NCBI RefSeq assembly: GCF_029953285.1
Contig: NZ_JASAOI010000040.1
Coordinates: 1 to 64,000, forward strand
Length of the DNA: 64,000 bases
DNA from: Yinghuangia seranimata
Lineage (GTDB): Bacteria > Actinomycetota > Actinomycetes > Streptomycetales > Streptomycetaceae
Reading direction: 5' to 3'
The notes beneath the pieces were generated by a model that saw only the letters and a program-made list of their open reading frames with translations, made no database searches and was not told the DNA's origin. The translations under genes and the position numbers were made by a program. Shown here one piece after another: positions 43,322 to 52,252 of this stretch; position 1 is the stretch's first letter, and each line of letters opens with the position of its first letter.

Positions 43322-44413
43322 ATGAACCGTCGCAGAACCGCACTGTCGACCGCCGCCGCCTTGGTGCTGCTCGCCACCGCTTCGACCGCCTGCACCGTCA
43401 AGAGCTCGGACGAGCCCGGGGCCACGAGCGCGGCCCCTTCGGGGAAGGCCGGTGGCGGGACGGCCGAACTGGCCGACGGTTCCAAGGTCAAGGTCGCGCT
43501 GGTTCCGGGTGGAGCCCACCCGTACTTCCAGCCCTGGAAGCAGGCCGGTGACCAGGCCAAGCAGACCCTGCGGCTCGGCGACGCCACCTTCGACGAGACC
43601 GCCGAGTGGGACCAGCAGAAGCAGAACAACCTGCTCTCGACGCTCGCCGCCCGCGGCTACAACGCCTTCGGCATCTTCGGTGTGTCGCCGACCGACATCA
43701 ACACCACCTTCGCGGACCTCAAGGCCCAGGGATTCGCGGTCGCCTCGCTGGGCTCCTGCCCCGCCGGGGACATCGACAAGGCGGACTTCTGCCTGTCCAC
43801 GGACGTCGAACTCGCCGCCTACAAGGCGGCGAAGACCGCCATCGACGCCATGGGCGGCAAGGGCGCCCTGGTCCACCTGACGGGCAACAACGTCGACGCC
43901 AACACCCAGCTCCGCAAGAAGGGCGTGGAGAAGGCCGTGAAGGAGACCGGCGGCCAGGTCACACTTCTGCAGACCATCACCGACATCGACAAGGATCTCC
44001 AGACCGCCCAGAAGGCCGTGTCCGACCTGCTGGCCGCCAAGGGCGACCAGATCGCGGGCATCGTCTCCACCGCCTACAACCCGGCGGTCGCCGCGGCCGA
44101 AGCCGTGCACCAGTCCGGTTCGAAGGCCAAGGTCGTCGCCATCGACGACGACGCCAAGATCCTCTCCTCGGTCAAGGACGGCTCCGTCGTCGCCACCGTC
44201 GTCCAGAACCCCGTGGGCCAGGCGGAGATCGGCTCGTGGGTGCTGGCGCTGCTGCAGAGCAAGCAGTGCACCATGAAGCAGCCCGGCAAGGCCGTCGACT
44301 CCGGTTCCTTCGTCGTCACGAAGGACAACGTCGCCACCTACAACGACACGCGCAAGGAGACGACCGCGCAGCTCAAGAAGCAGTTCGCCGGCGAGCTCCT
44401 CTCCTGCGGCTGA
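43322..44413 (+). CDS. Sugar ABC transporter substrate-binding lipoprotein (RbsB-like)
   Basis: A 363-residue periplasmic-binding-fold (type I) lipoprotein. Lipobox ATASTAC (Cys24) follows a normal signal; the mature protein has VALVPGGAHPYFQPWKQ and ALVHLTGNNVDANTQLRKKG, typical of pentose/deoxyhexose binding proteins. It is the first gene of an operon with an enolase-superfamily enzyme, two permeases and an ATPase, so L-fucose (or a related deoxysugar) is the expected ligand. The ATG at 43322 lies 29 bp after the AATCCTAT site. Confidence 0.92.
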   Translation: MNRRRTALSTAAALVLLATASTACTVKSSDEPGATSAAPSGKAGGGTAELADGSKVKVALVPGGAHPYFQPWKQAGDQAKQTLRLGDATFDETAEWDQQKQNNLLSTLAARGYNAFGIFGVSPTDINTTFADLKAQGFAVASLGSCPAGDIDKADFCLSTDVELAAYKAAKTAIDAMGGKGALVHLTGNNVDANTQLRKKGVEKAVKETGGQVTLLQTITDIDKDLQTAQKAVSDLLAAKGDQIAGIVSTAYNPAVAAAEAVHQSGSKAKVVAIDDDAKILSSVKDGSVVATVVQNPVGQAEIGSWVLALLQSKQCTMKQPGKAVDSGSFVVTKDNVATYNDTRKETTAQLKKQFAGELLSCG

Positions 44414-44448
44414 CCGCCCGGCCAGGACACAGAAAGTCAGCGACGCGC

Positions 44449-45537
44449 ATGAGCATCATCACGCACGCGACGGCCCTGCTGGCCGACATCGAGGTGGAGA
44501 CCGAACGCACGGACGCCGTGCAGGCGTTCGTGAAGCAGGAGACCATCCTCGTCACAATCTCGACAGCCGACGGCCTGACGGGAACCGGCTACGCCTACAC
44601 GATCGGCACCGGCGGAACCTCGGTCCTGGCCCTCCTCCGGGAGCACCTCCTTCCGCTCCTCGCCGGCCAGGACGCCCGCAACGTCGAGGCACTCTGGCAG
44701 CGGCTCTTCGCTCACACCCGCGCCACCACCACCGGAGCCCTCACCTCGCTCGCCCTCGCCGCCGTCGACACAGCCCTGTGGGACCTGCGCTGCAAACGCG
44801 CCGGCGAACCCCTGTGGCGGCTTGCCGGCGGCCACCGCCGGGAAGTCCCTGTCTACGACACCGAGGGCGGCTGGCTCCATCTGAGCACCGAGGACCTGGT
44901 CAAGTCCGCGCTGGCCGCGCAGGAAGCGCAGTTCTCCGGCGTCAAGATCAAGGTCGGCAAGCCGCACGCCGCCGAGGACGCCGAGCGCCTGCGCGCCGTC
45001 CGCGAGGCGGTCGGCCCCGGGCTGCACATCATGACGGACGCCAACCAGTCGCAATCGCTGTCCTCCGCCGTCCAGCTTGCCGCCGCCCTGGAGCCCTACG
45101 ACCCGTACTGGCTCGAAGAGCCCATGCCCGCGGACGACTTGAGCGGCCACGCCACGCTCGCCCGGTCCACCCGGATCCCGATCGCGGTCGGCGAATCCAT
45201 GTACTCGCCCATGCAGTTCCGCAACTACCTGCAATCCGGCGGTGCTTCCGTGATCCAGGTCGACGTGGCCCGGGTCGGCGGCATCACCCCGTGGCTGAAG
45301 GTCGCGCACCTCGCGGAGACCTTCAACGTCATGGTCTGCCCGCACTTCCTGATGGAACTGCACGTCAGCCTGGTCGCCGCGGTCGCCAACGGCGCATATG
45401 TCGAGTACATACCGCAGCTGCGCGCCGTCACCCGCACCGAGATGGTCGTACGCGACGGTCTCGCCGTCGCGCCGGACGAGCCCGGCATCGGCATCGACTG
45501 GGACTTGGACGCCATCGACGACCGGAGGGTCTCGTGA
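44449..45537 (+). CDS. Mandelate-racemase/enolase-superfamily enzyme of the fucose locus
   Basis: A 362-residue enzyme with the complete enolase-superfamily set: VKIKVGK (KxK), TDANQSQS, WLEEPMPADD, VGESMYS and CPHFLMEL. It is shorter than the FucD here and belongs to a different subgroup, nearer the mandelate racemase/muconate-lactonising type (DALWDLRCKRAGEPLWRLAGG). It probably acts on a sugar acid, perhaps a different epimer such as D-arabinonate or L-galactonate, which would let the locus handle a second substrate; the reaction is not determined by sequence. It is translated from ATG 44449 and overlaps the first permease (GTGA). Confidence 0.87.
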   Translation: MSIITHATALLADIEVETERTDAVQAFVKQETILVTISTADGLTGTGYAYTIGTGGTSVLALLREHLLPLLAGQDARNVEALWQRLFAHTRATTTGALTSLALAAVDTALWDLRCKRAGEPLWRLAGGHRREVPVYDTEGGWLHLSTEDLVKSALAAQEAQFSGVKIKVGKPHAAEDAERLRAVREAVGPGLHIMTDANQSQSLSSAVQLAAALEPYDPYWLEEPMPADDLSGHATLARSTRIPIAVGESMYSPMQFRNYLQSGGASVIQVDVARVGGITPWLKVAHLAETFNVMVCPHFLMELHVSLVAAVANGAYVEYIPQLRAVTRTEMVVRDGLAVAPDEPGIGIDWDLDAIDDRRVS

Positions 45538-46610
45538 AGACGGCCGTCAAACCCCCCGGCAGCGACACCGCCCGCCCCACCGACGGCGCCCGGCCGGCCC
45601 ACCGTCTGCCCTTCTGGGTCAACCAGCAACTCGGCCTGCTGGTGCTCATCGTCGTGCTCGCCGCCGTGTTCGGGACGCTGCGGCCGGCCTTCTTCAACGA
45701 GCGGCTGGTGCTCTTCCCGCTGCTGCGCGACGTCTCCACGCTGACCGTGGTGGCACTGGCCCAGATGGTCGTCCTGTCGATCGGGCACATGAACCTCGCG
45801 GTCGGGCGCATGGCCGCCTTCGGCGCGTTCTTCGCCGGGTTCGGCTACGACCGGCTCGGACTCCCGCTGGTGCTGGGCCTGGTGCTGTGTCTCGTCGCAG
45901 GGGCAGCCGTCGGCGCGCTGACCGGCTGGATCATCGCCCGCACCGGCGTGAACTCGTTCGTCGTGACACTGGCCATGGACTTCGCCCTGCTGGGCCTGGT
46001 TCCGCTGCTGTACTCGGCGTGCACCGAGAACGCCGCGTTCACCACGCGGCCCGCCGGGCTCGCCGAACTGCGCTCCAGCTCGCTCGCAGACATCTGCCTC
46101 GGCCCGGTCTGCGGCTCACCCGCCGTCCCGCAGGTCGCCCAGTTCACCGTGCTCGCCCTCGCCGGCCTCGCGTTCCTCTACTACCGCACCCGAACGGGCC
46201 GCGAGCTGCTGCTCACGGGCGCCAACCCGGCCGCCGCCGAACTGTCCGGCATCCCCACCGGGCGCAGGGTCGTCCTCGCGCACGCGCTGTCCGGGACGCT
46301 CGCCGCCCTCGCCGGGTTCATGGCCGCGGTCGGCACCGGCACGTTCCGCGCCTCCATCGGCGACGACTTCATGCTCCCCTCGTTCCTCGGCGCCGTCCTC
46401 GGCGGCACCCTGCTCACCGGCGGCGCCGTGTCCGTCGTCGGAGCGCTGCTCGGTACGACGCTGGTCGGCGTCATCCGCAAGGGGCTCGACCTGCTCGGTG
46501 TCGGCCTGGAAAGCCTCAACATCTACCTCGGCTGCGTACTCCTGCTGGCCTTGTCCGCGGACCGGGTGCGCACGGTCGTGTCCTACCGCAAGGTGGTGCG
46601 CTCCACATGA
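45534..46610 (+). CDS. Sugar ABC transporter permease 1
   Basis: A 358-residue membrane protein of the RbsC/BPD_transp_2 family with about 9-10 predicted helices (LGLLVLIVVLAAVFGTL, MVVLSIGHMNLAVGRMAAF, VRTVVS end). The GANPAAAELSGIPTGRRVV segment is the family's coupling loop with the ATPase. The GTG at 45534 overlaps the stop of the enolase-superfamily gene. It forms the pore with permease 2; the NxLxVGxxxxF-like SIGHMNLAVGR segment lines the channel. Confidence 0.92.
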   Translation: MKTAVKPPGSDTARPTDGARPAHRLPFWVNQQLGLLVLIVVLAAVFGTLRPAFFNERLVLFPLLRDVSTLTVVALAQMVVLSIGHMNLAVGRMAAFGAFFAGFGYDRLGLPLVLGLVLCLVAGAAVGALTGWIIARTGVNSFVVTLAMDFALLGLVPLLYSACTENAAFTTRPAGLAELRSSSLADICLGPVCGSPAVPQVAQFTVLALAGLAFLYYRTRTGRELLLTGANPAAAELSGIPTGRRVVLAHALSGTLAALAGFMAAVGTGTFRASIGDDFMLPSFLGAVLGGTLLTGGAVSVVGALLGTTLVGVIRKGLDLLGVGLESLNIYLGCVLLLALSADRVRTVVSYRKVVRST

Positions 46611-47683
46611 CGACGCTCCGCAACCAGGGCGCCGCGGCCCTTCCGGCTCTTCGGCGCTTTTCCCGGTCCACCACGATGACCCTGCTGTGTGTGGTCGTCG
46701 CCGGCTACGTCGGCCTCGGCATCGCCTCGTCCGGCTCCTTCCTCGAGGGGCCGTCCGTCCGCACCTTCCTGCAGTACCTCGCCACGCCCGTCCTCATCGG
46801 GCTGGCGCAGATGGTGGCGCTGTGCGTCGGCCAGCTCAACCTCGCGGTCGGCGCGCTCGGCGGCTTCAGCGCCTGCCTGATGGGCGTGCTGATGGCCGAC
46901 CATGGCGTGCCGGCCGGCCCGGCGATCGTGATCGGCGTTGCGGCCGCGACGCTGATCGGCCTGCTGACCGGGATCTTCATCGTCGCCACCCAGATCAACG
47001 GCTTCATCGTCACGCTCGGCACGATGACGATCCTGCTCGGCGCGCAGTACCGGCTCTCCGGCACCCGCACCATCGACGGTTACTCGGACACGCTGCGCGA
47101 CCTGGGCCGTTCGGCGCCGCTGAACATCCCCCTGGTGTTCCTCACCGCATTGGCCACGGCCGCGCTGCTCGCGGCGTTCATGTACCGGACCGTCGCGGGG
47201 CGGCGCCTGCTGGCGGCCGGCGGCAATCCCGTCGCTGCCCGGCTCTCGGGCATCTCCACCGACCGGCAGATCGTCCTCGCGCACACCGTGTCGGGCCTGC
47301 TCGTCGGCATCGCCGCAGCCGTCGCCACCGCGTCGTTGCCCGGCGTGAACCGCAGTGTCGGCGGCGACTGGCTGCTACCGAGTTTTGCCGCGCCCATCAT
47401 CGGCGGCGTCGCGCTCACCGGCGGCTCGGTGGCGGTGCTGGGCACCGTGCTCGCCGCGTTCGTCATGCGGCTGATCGACAGTGCTCGCGCCCAGTTCTCC
47501 CTCGACCCCAGCTGGGTGAACTTCCTCATCGGCGTGGTCGTCCTCGGCACGGTCGTCGGCGGCCGCATCCACCAGACCCGGATCGAGCGGAAGATCACGG
47601 CTCCCGGCGGCACTTCGTCGGCGCAGCCGAGGGGGGCCGCGCGTCCGGCCGCCGCCCTGCCGAGCACGAAAGGCGCCCGATGA
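46607..47683 (+). CDS. Sugar ABC transporter permease 2
   Basis: A 358-residue RbsC-type permease, paralogous to permease 1 (LIGLAQMVALCVGQLNLAVGA; coupling loop GGNPVAARLSGISTDRQIV). About ten helices and a Pro/Ala-rich C-terminal cytoplasmic tail. The ATG at 46607 overlaps the previous stop (ATGA). The two permeases probably act as a heterodimer in the fucose importer. Confidence 0.92.
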   Translation: MTTLRNQGAAALPALRRFSRSTTMTLLCVVVAGYVGLGIASSGSFLEGPSVRTFLQYLATPVLIGLAQMVALCVGQLNLAVGALGGFSACLMGVLMADHGVPAGPAIVIGVAAATLIGLLTGIFIVATQINGFIVTLGTMTILLGAQYRLSGTRTIDGYSDTLRDLGRSAPLNIPLVFLTALATAALLAAFMYRTVAGRRLLAAGGNPVAARLSGISTDRQIVLAHTVSGLLVGIAAAVATASLPGVNRSVGGDWLLPSFAAPIIGGVALTGGSVAVLGTVLAAFVMRLIDSARAQFSLDPSWVNFLIGVVVLGTVVGGRIHQTRIERKITAPGGTSSAQPRGAARPAAALPSTKGAR

Positions 47684-49224
47684 GCGACGTTCTGCTTGAA
47701 TGCGACAGCATCGTCAAGGTCTTCCCCGGGGTACGCGCCCTCGACGGCGTCGGCCTGACCATGACGGCGGGTTCCGTCCACGCCCTGCTGGGCGAGAACG
47801 GGGCGGGGAAGTCCACCCTGATCAAGGTGATCACGGGCGTCCACACGCCCGACGACGGCCGTTTGCTGCGACGCGGCGAGGAGATCCACCTGCGCTCCCC
47901 GCTGGACGCCACCCGCGCCGGCATCGGCGTGGTCCACCAGGAGCGCAACCTGATCCCGGGCTTCTCCGTGGCCGAGAACATCACGCTGCAAAACCCGCCC
48001 TCCCGCCGCGGACTGGTCGACCGGGACGCGATGACCGCGCCCGCCGAGCGCTGCCTGGCCGAGCTCGGCCTGGACCTCGACCCGCACCGACCGGTACGTG
48101 AACTATCGGTGGCACAGCAGCAGTTGGTCGAGATCGCCAAAGCGCTGTACACCGAGAGCCAGGTGCTCCTGCTCGACGAGCCCACCGCGTCGCTGTCCCC
48201 GCAGGAGGCCGAACACCTCTTCGACGTCGTGCGCCGACTCAAGGAGCGCGGCACGTGCGTGGTGTTCGTCAGCCACAAGCTCGAGGAGGTCTTCGCGATC
48301 TGCGACACCGTCACCGTCCTTCGGGACGGCCGGTCGGTACTGGAGTCGGCACCGCTCTCCGACTACGTGCAAGACGACGTGGTCACCTTGATGGTCGGCC
48401 GCCAGCACTCGGTAACGGACATGACCCCGCGGACGGTGGACCCCACGGCGCGGCCCGCCCTCTCCCTGTCCGGCCTGAACACGGCGGCCGGTCACCGTGA
48501 CGTCAGCCTCGACATCCGTCCCGGCGAAATCGTCGGCTTGTACGGCCTGGTCGGCGCAGGGCGCAGTGAACTGGTCAAGGCCGTCCTCGGCCTCGACCGC
48601 GTCACCGGCGGCGAGATCCGTGTGGACGGCGAACCGGCCCGGATCCGGTCCCCGCGGGAGGCCCTGCACACCTACGGCATCGGGTACCTGACGGAGAACC
48701 GGAAGGAGGAAGGCGTCTTCCTGGAGCAGCCCATCGTCCGGAACATCACCGTGACCGTATGGAAGAAGCTCGCCCGGTTCCTCGGAGATATCTCCTCTCG
48801 CGCCGAGAAGGACGTCGCGCAGGACCTGGTCGACCGCCTCGGCATCCGCGTCTCCGGCCTGGCGCAGAACGCGGGCGAACTGTCGGGCGGCAACCAGCAG
48901 AAGGTCAGCCTGGCCAAGTGGCTCGCGGCAGAGACCCGACTGCTGGTCGTCGACGAGCCGACCGTCGGCGTGGACGTGCGCACCAAGCACGCCTTCCACG
49001 AACTGATCTGGGAACTGGCCCGCGGAGGACTGCCCATTCTGCTCATCAGCAGCGATCTGACGGAGATGATCACCCTGGCCGACCGGGTTCTCGTCATGGC
49101 CGACCACCGCATCCGCGGCGAGGTCCCCAACGACCACGACTACGACAACATGAGCGGCCAGATCATCCGGATCATCCACGACCGGGCGCACCCGGCCGCG
49201 GCGGCATCGAACGGCACCCCATGA
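47680..49224 (+). CDS. Sugar ABC transporter ATP-binding protein (two ATPase domains)
   Basis: A 514-residue RbsA/XylG-type protein. The N-terminal ATPase domain has Walker A GENGAGKST, Q-loop VVHQERN, a degenerate signature LSVAQQQ and Walker B LLLDEPTASL. The C-terminal domain lacks a canonical Walker A (GLVGAGRSE) but has signature LSGGNQQKV and Walker B LLVVDEPTVGVD. This asymmetry is normal for the family. The ATG at 47680 overlaps the permease stop. It powers import of the sugar and overlaps the mutarotase gene at its 3' end. Confidence 0.95.
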   Translation: MSDVLLECDSIVKVFPGVRALDGVGLTMTAGSVHALLGENGAGKSTLIKVITGVHTPDDGRLLRRGEEIHLRSPLDATRAGIGVVHQERNLIPGFSVAENITLQNPPSRRGLVDRDAMTAPAERCLAELGLDLDPHRPVRELSVAQQQLVEIAKALYTESQVLLLDEPTASLSPQEAEHLFDVVRRLKERGTCVVFVSHKLEEVFAICDTVTVLRDGRSVLESAPLSDYVQDDVVTLMVGRQHSVTDMTPRTVDPTARPALSLSGLNTAAGHRDVSLDIRPGEIVGLYGLVGAGRSELVKAVLGLDRVTGGEIRVDGEPARIRSPREALHTYGIGYLTENRKEEGVFLEQPIVRNITVTVWKKLARFLGDISSRAEKDVAQDLVDRLGIRVSGLAQNAGELSGGNQQKVSLAKWLAAETRLLVVDEPTVGVDVRTKHAFHELIWELARGGLPILLISSDLTEMITLADRVLVMADHRIRGEVPNDHDYDNMSGQIIRIIHDRAHPAAAASNGTP

Positions 49225-49544
49225 GGCGTGTCGTCCAGGTGATCCGCGTGCTCCCCGAAAAGGCGGACGCTTACCGCGAGTTGCACCGCAACGTGCCCCT
49301 GCCGGTCCTCGACCGCCTCCGCGACTGCCACATCGCCAACTACTCGATCCACCTGCTCGGCGACCGTCTCTTCGCCTACTTCGAATACCACGGCGACGAC
49401 CTGGCCGCGGACCTCGCCGCGATGGCCGACGACCCGGCGACCCGCGAGTGGTGGCAACGCACCGCCCCGTGCCAACGGCCCGTCGAGGAGGCCGCGCCGG
49501 GCACGTGGTGGGCCGACATGGAACAGGTCTTCCTCATGGAGTAG
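49221..49544 (+). CDS. L-rhamnose/L-fucose mutarotase-family protein
   Basis: A 107-residue protein of the RhaM (DUF718) family that interconverts alpha and beta anomers of deoxysugars. The conserved start VVQVIRVLPEKADAYRELH and the catalytic region NYSIHLLGDRLFAYFEY are present, with MADDPATREWW and the C-terminal WWADMEQVF. In this cluster it probably supplies the anomer preferred by L-fucose dehydrogenase. It overlaps the transporter ATPase (ATGA). Confidence 0.9.
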   Translation: MRRVVQVIRVLPEKADAYRELHRNVPLPVLDRLRDCHIANYSIHLLGDRLFAYFEYHGDDLAADLAAMADDPATREWWQRTAPCQRPVEEAAPGTWWADMEQVFLME

Positions 49545-49611
49545 GCCCGCCCCGCCATCGCCCCGAACCACCGCGCGGCACGACCGGTGCCGCGACCGCA
49601 AGGAGAACCAC

Positions 49612-50463
49612 GTGAAACTGCTGCGTCTCGGCGCCCCGGGTTCCGAACGCCCGGCCGTCCTGGCCGGCGACGGACGTACCTACGACCTCGCCGGACTGAC
49701 CCGCGACATCGACGGGGCCTTCCTGGCCGCGGACGGCGTCGACCGGGTCCGCACCGCCCTGCGCGAAGGCCTGCTGCCCGAACTCGATCCCGCGGGACAG
49801 CGCGTGGGAGCACCGGTCGCCCGCCCGGGCAAGGTGGTCTGCGTCGGCCTCAACTACCGTGACCACGCCGCTGAAACAGGGGCTCCGGTGCCTGAGCGCC
49901 CGGTGGTGTTCATGAAGGACCCCGGCACCGTTGTGGGCCCCTATGACACCGTGCTCGTGCCGCGCGGCTCGGTGAAGACCGACTGGGAGGTCGAACTCGC
50001 GGTCGTCATCGGCCGCCGGGCCCGCTACCTGGACGATCCGCGGGACGCCGCCGGAGTGGTCGCGGGCTACGCGGTCAGCAACGACGTGTCCGAGCGCGCC
50101 TTCCAGCTGGAACTGTCCCCCCAGTGGGACCTCGGCAAGTCGTGCGAGACGTTCAATCCGCTCGGCCCCTGGCTGGTCACCGCCGACGAGGTGCCGGACG
50201 CGCAGGCACTCGGCCTGCGGCTGAGCGTCAACGGCGTGCCCCGGCAGAACGGCACGACCACGGACATGGTCTTCTCGGTCGCGCACATCGTCTGGTACCT
50301 GAGCCAGTACATGGTGCTGGAGCCCGGAGACGTCATCAACACCGGCACCCCGGCCGGGGTCGCGCTCGGCCTGCCCGGCACCCCCTACCTACGAGCCGGC
50401 GACACGGTGGAGCTGGAGATCGACGGACTCGGCCGTCAACGCCAGACCTTCGAGAACGCGTGA
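49612..50463 (+). CDS. FAH-family hydrolase: 2,4-diketo-3-deoxy-L-fuconate hydrolase
   Basis: A 283-residue fumarylacetoacetate-hydrolase-fold enzyme. Metal-binding acidic residues are visible in KTDWEVELAVVIG and EPGDVINTGTPAGV, with VCVGLNYRDHAAETG at the domain start. In the non-phosphorylating L-fucose pathway this family cleaves 2,4-diketo-3-deoxy-L-fuconate to pyruvate and L-lactate. The assignment rests on the complete set of pathway neighbours. GTG 49612 follows AAGGAG, 67 bp after the mutarotase. Confidence 0.87.
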   Translation: MKLLRLGAPGSERPAVLAGDGRTYDLAGLTRDIDGAFLAADGVDRVRTALREGLLPELDPAGQRVGAPVARPGKVVCVGLNYRDHAAETGAPVPERPVVFMKDPGTVVGPYDTVLVPRGSVKTDWEVELAVVIGRRARYLDDPRDAAGVVAGYAVSNDVSERAFQLELSPQWDLGKSCETFNPLGPWLVTADEVPDAQALGLRLSVNGVPRQNGTTTDMVFSVAHIVWYLSQYMVLEPGDVINTGTPAGVALGLPGTPYLRAGDTVELEIDGLGRQRQTFENA

Positions 50464-50480
50464 ACGGGAAGGGACACCCA

Positions 50481-51239
50481 ATGATGAGCGAACTCGACGG
50501 TCTCAAGGCCCTGGTGACCGGAGGGGCCTCCGGCATCGGCCGAGCCACCGCGGAACTGCTCGCGGCCCGCGGCGCCCTCGTCGCCGTACTCGACCTGGAC
50601 CCCTCGTCCGTCGACAAGCCCCTGCGTGGGTACGCCGCCGACGTGTCGGACGACACCTCCGTGCGGTCCGCGGTCACCGCCGCGGCGGACGACCTCGGCG
50701 GCATCGACATCCTGGTCAACAACGCCGGCATCGGAGCCGCGGGCACCGTCGCGGACAACGACGACGCCGAATGGCACCGGGTCCTCGATGTGAACGTCCT
50801 GGGCATCGTCCGCACCACCCGCGCGGCCCTGCCGCTGCTGCGCGCCTCCGCGCACGCGGCCGTCGTCAACACCTGCTCGATCGCCGCGACCGCGGGACTT
50901 CCGCAGCGTGCGCTGTACAGCGCCAGCAAGGGCGCGGTCCAGGCGCTCACTCTGGCGATGGCGGCAGACCACGTACGTGAGGGGATACGCGTCAACTGCG
51001 TGAACCCCGGTACGGCCGACACCCCGTGGGTGGGCCGCCTCCTCGACCGGGCCGACGATCCGGCTGCCGAGCGGGCGGCGCTCAACGCCCGCCAGCCCAT
51101 GGGCCGTCTGGTCACCGCGGACGAGGTGGCCGCCGCCATCGTCTACCTGGCGAGCCCGGCCGCCGCGTCCGTCACGGGCACGGCCCTCGCGGTGGACGGC
51201 GGCATGCAGGGTCTGCGGCTGCGTCCGGCGGGGCAGTGA
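50481..51239 (+). CDS. SDR: 2-keto-3-deoxy-L-fuconate dehydrogenase
   Basis: A 252-residue short-chain dehydrogenase with NAD motif VTGGASGIGRAT, NNAGIG, catalytic Ser (NTCSIAATAGL) and YSASK (Tyr-Lys). The acidic residue in VLDLDP after the second strand suggests NAD+ preference. In context it oxidises 2-keto-3-deoxy-L-fuconate at C4 to the 2,4-diketo compound. ATG 50481 follows GGGAAGGG, 17 bp after the FAH gene. Confidence 0.9.
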   Translation: MMSELDGLKALVTGGASGIGRATAELLAARGALVAVLDLDPSSVDKPLRGYAADVSDDTSVRSAVTAAADDLGGIDILVNNAGIGAAGTVADNDDAEWHRVLDVNVLGIVRTTRAALPLLRASAHAAVVNTCSIAATAGLPQRALYSASKGAVQALTLAMAADHVREGIRVNCVNPGTADTPWVGRLLDRADDPAAERAALNARQPMGRLVTADEVAAAIVYLASPAAASVTGTALAVDGGMQGLRLRPAGQ

Positions 51240-52252
51240 TGGCGCGTCTGCCGATCCGGACCCTCGGCCGCAGCGGTGTCCCCGTCACCGCCCTCGGTTT
51301 CGGCGCCGCCGCGATCGGCGGGCTTTTCGAGGACGTCGGCGAGGACGAGGCGGCGGCGACCGTGGAGGCCGCCTGGAACGCGGGCATCCGCTACTTCGAC
51401 ACCGCCCCGCACTACGGTGTGGGCCTGTCGGAACGACGGCTCGGCGCGGTTCTGCGGTCGAAGCCCCGGGATCAGTACACCGTGTCCACGAAGGTGGGCC
51501 GCGTGCTCGTGCCGCATGCAGGAGGCGGCGACGACCGGGCGAACGGCTTCGCCGTGCCCGCCACCCACACACGCAGATGGGACTTCAGCGCCGACGGGGT
51601 CCGCCGCTCGCTTGAGGACAGCCTCACCCGCCTCGGACTCGACCGCGTGGACCTGGTCCTGCTCCACGACCCCGACGACCACGAAGAACAGGCGTTCCGG
51701 GAGGCCTACCCGGCGCTCGAGGAGCTCCGCTCGCAGGGTGTCGTCCGGGCGATCGGCGCGGGGATGAACCAGAGCCGCATGCTGGCCCGGTTCGTGACCG
51801 ACACCGACGTCGACGCGGTGCTGTGCGCCGGGCGCTACACGCTTCTCGACCAGGAGGCCCTGGGCACGCTGCTGCCCTCCGCGGCCGCGTCCGGCAAGAG
51901 CGTGCTCGTCGGCGGGATCTTCAACTCCGGGCTGCTGGCCGACCCCAGGCCCGGCGCGACGTACGACTACGCCGCCGCGCCCGAGGCTCTCGTGGGCCGC
52001 GCCCTGCGGATGCGCGCGGTCACCGAGGAGTTCGGCGTGCCGCTGCGCTCCGCCGCGCTCCGCTTTCCCTTCGGCCATTGCGCGATCACGTCGGTCCTGG
52101 TGGGTGCACGGTCGGCGGACCAGGTCAGGGACGCGACCTCGTTCTATGGCCGGCCGGTTCCCGACGCGATGTGGGAGGCTCTGCGCGAGCGGGGGCTGCT
52201 GCCCGGTGCGGTGCCGGTGCCGGACGACGAACCGGGAGGGAGCCTGTCGTGA
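51239..52252 (+). CDS. Aldo/keto reductase: L-fucose dehydrogenase
   Basis: A 337-residue AKR-fold enzyme with the catalytic tetrad: Asp in RYFDTAPHYGVGLSERRLG, Tyr in the same motif, Lys in VSTKVGR and His in VLLHDPDD. The sequence resembles D-threo-aldose 1-dehydrogenase/L-fucose dehydrogenase AKRs. It should oxidise beta-L-fucose at C1 to L-fucono-lactone using NAD(P)+. The ATG overlaps the SDR stop by one base (TGATG). Confidence 0.9.
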   Translation: MARLPIRTLGRSGVPVTALGFGAAAIGGLFEDVGEDEAAATVEAAWNAGIRYFDTAPHYGVGLSERRLGAVLRSKPRDQYTVSTKVGRVLVPHAGGGDDRANGFAVPATHTRRWDFSADGVRRSLEDSLTRLGLDRVDLVLLHDPDDHEEQAFREAYPALEELRSQGVVRAIGAGMNQSRMLARFVTDTDVDAVLCAGRYTLLDQEALGTLLPSAAASGKSVLVGGIFNSGLLADPRPGATYDYAAAPEALVGRALRMRAVTEEFGVPLRSAALRFPFGHCAITSVLVGARSADQVRDATSFYGRPVPDAMWEALRERGLLPGAVPVPDDEPGGSLS

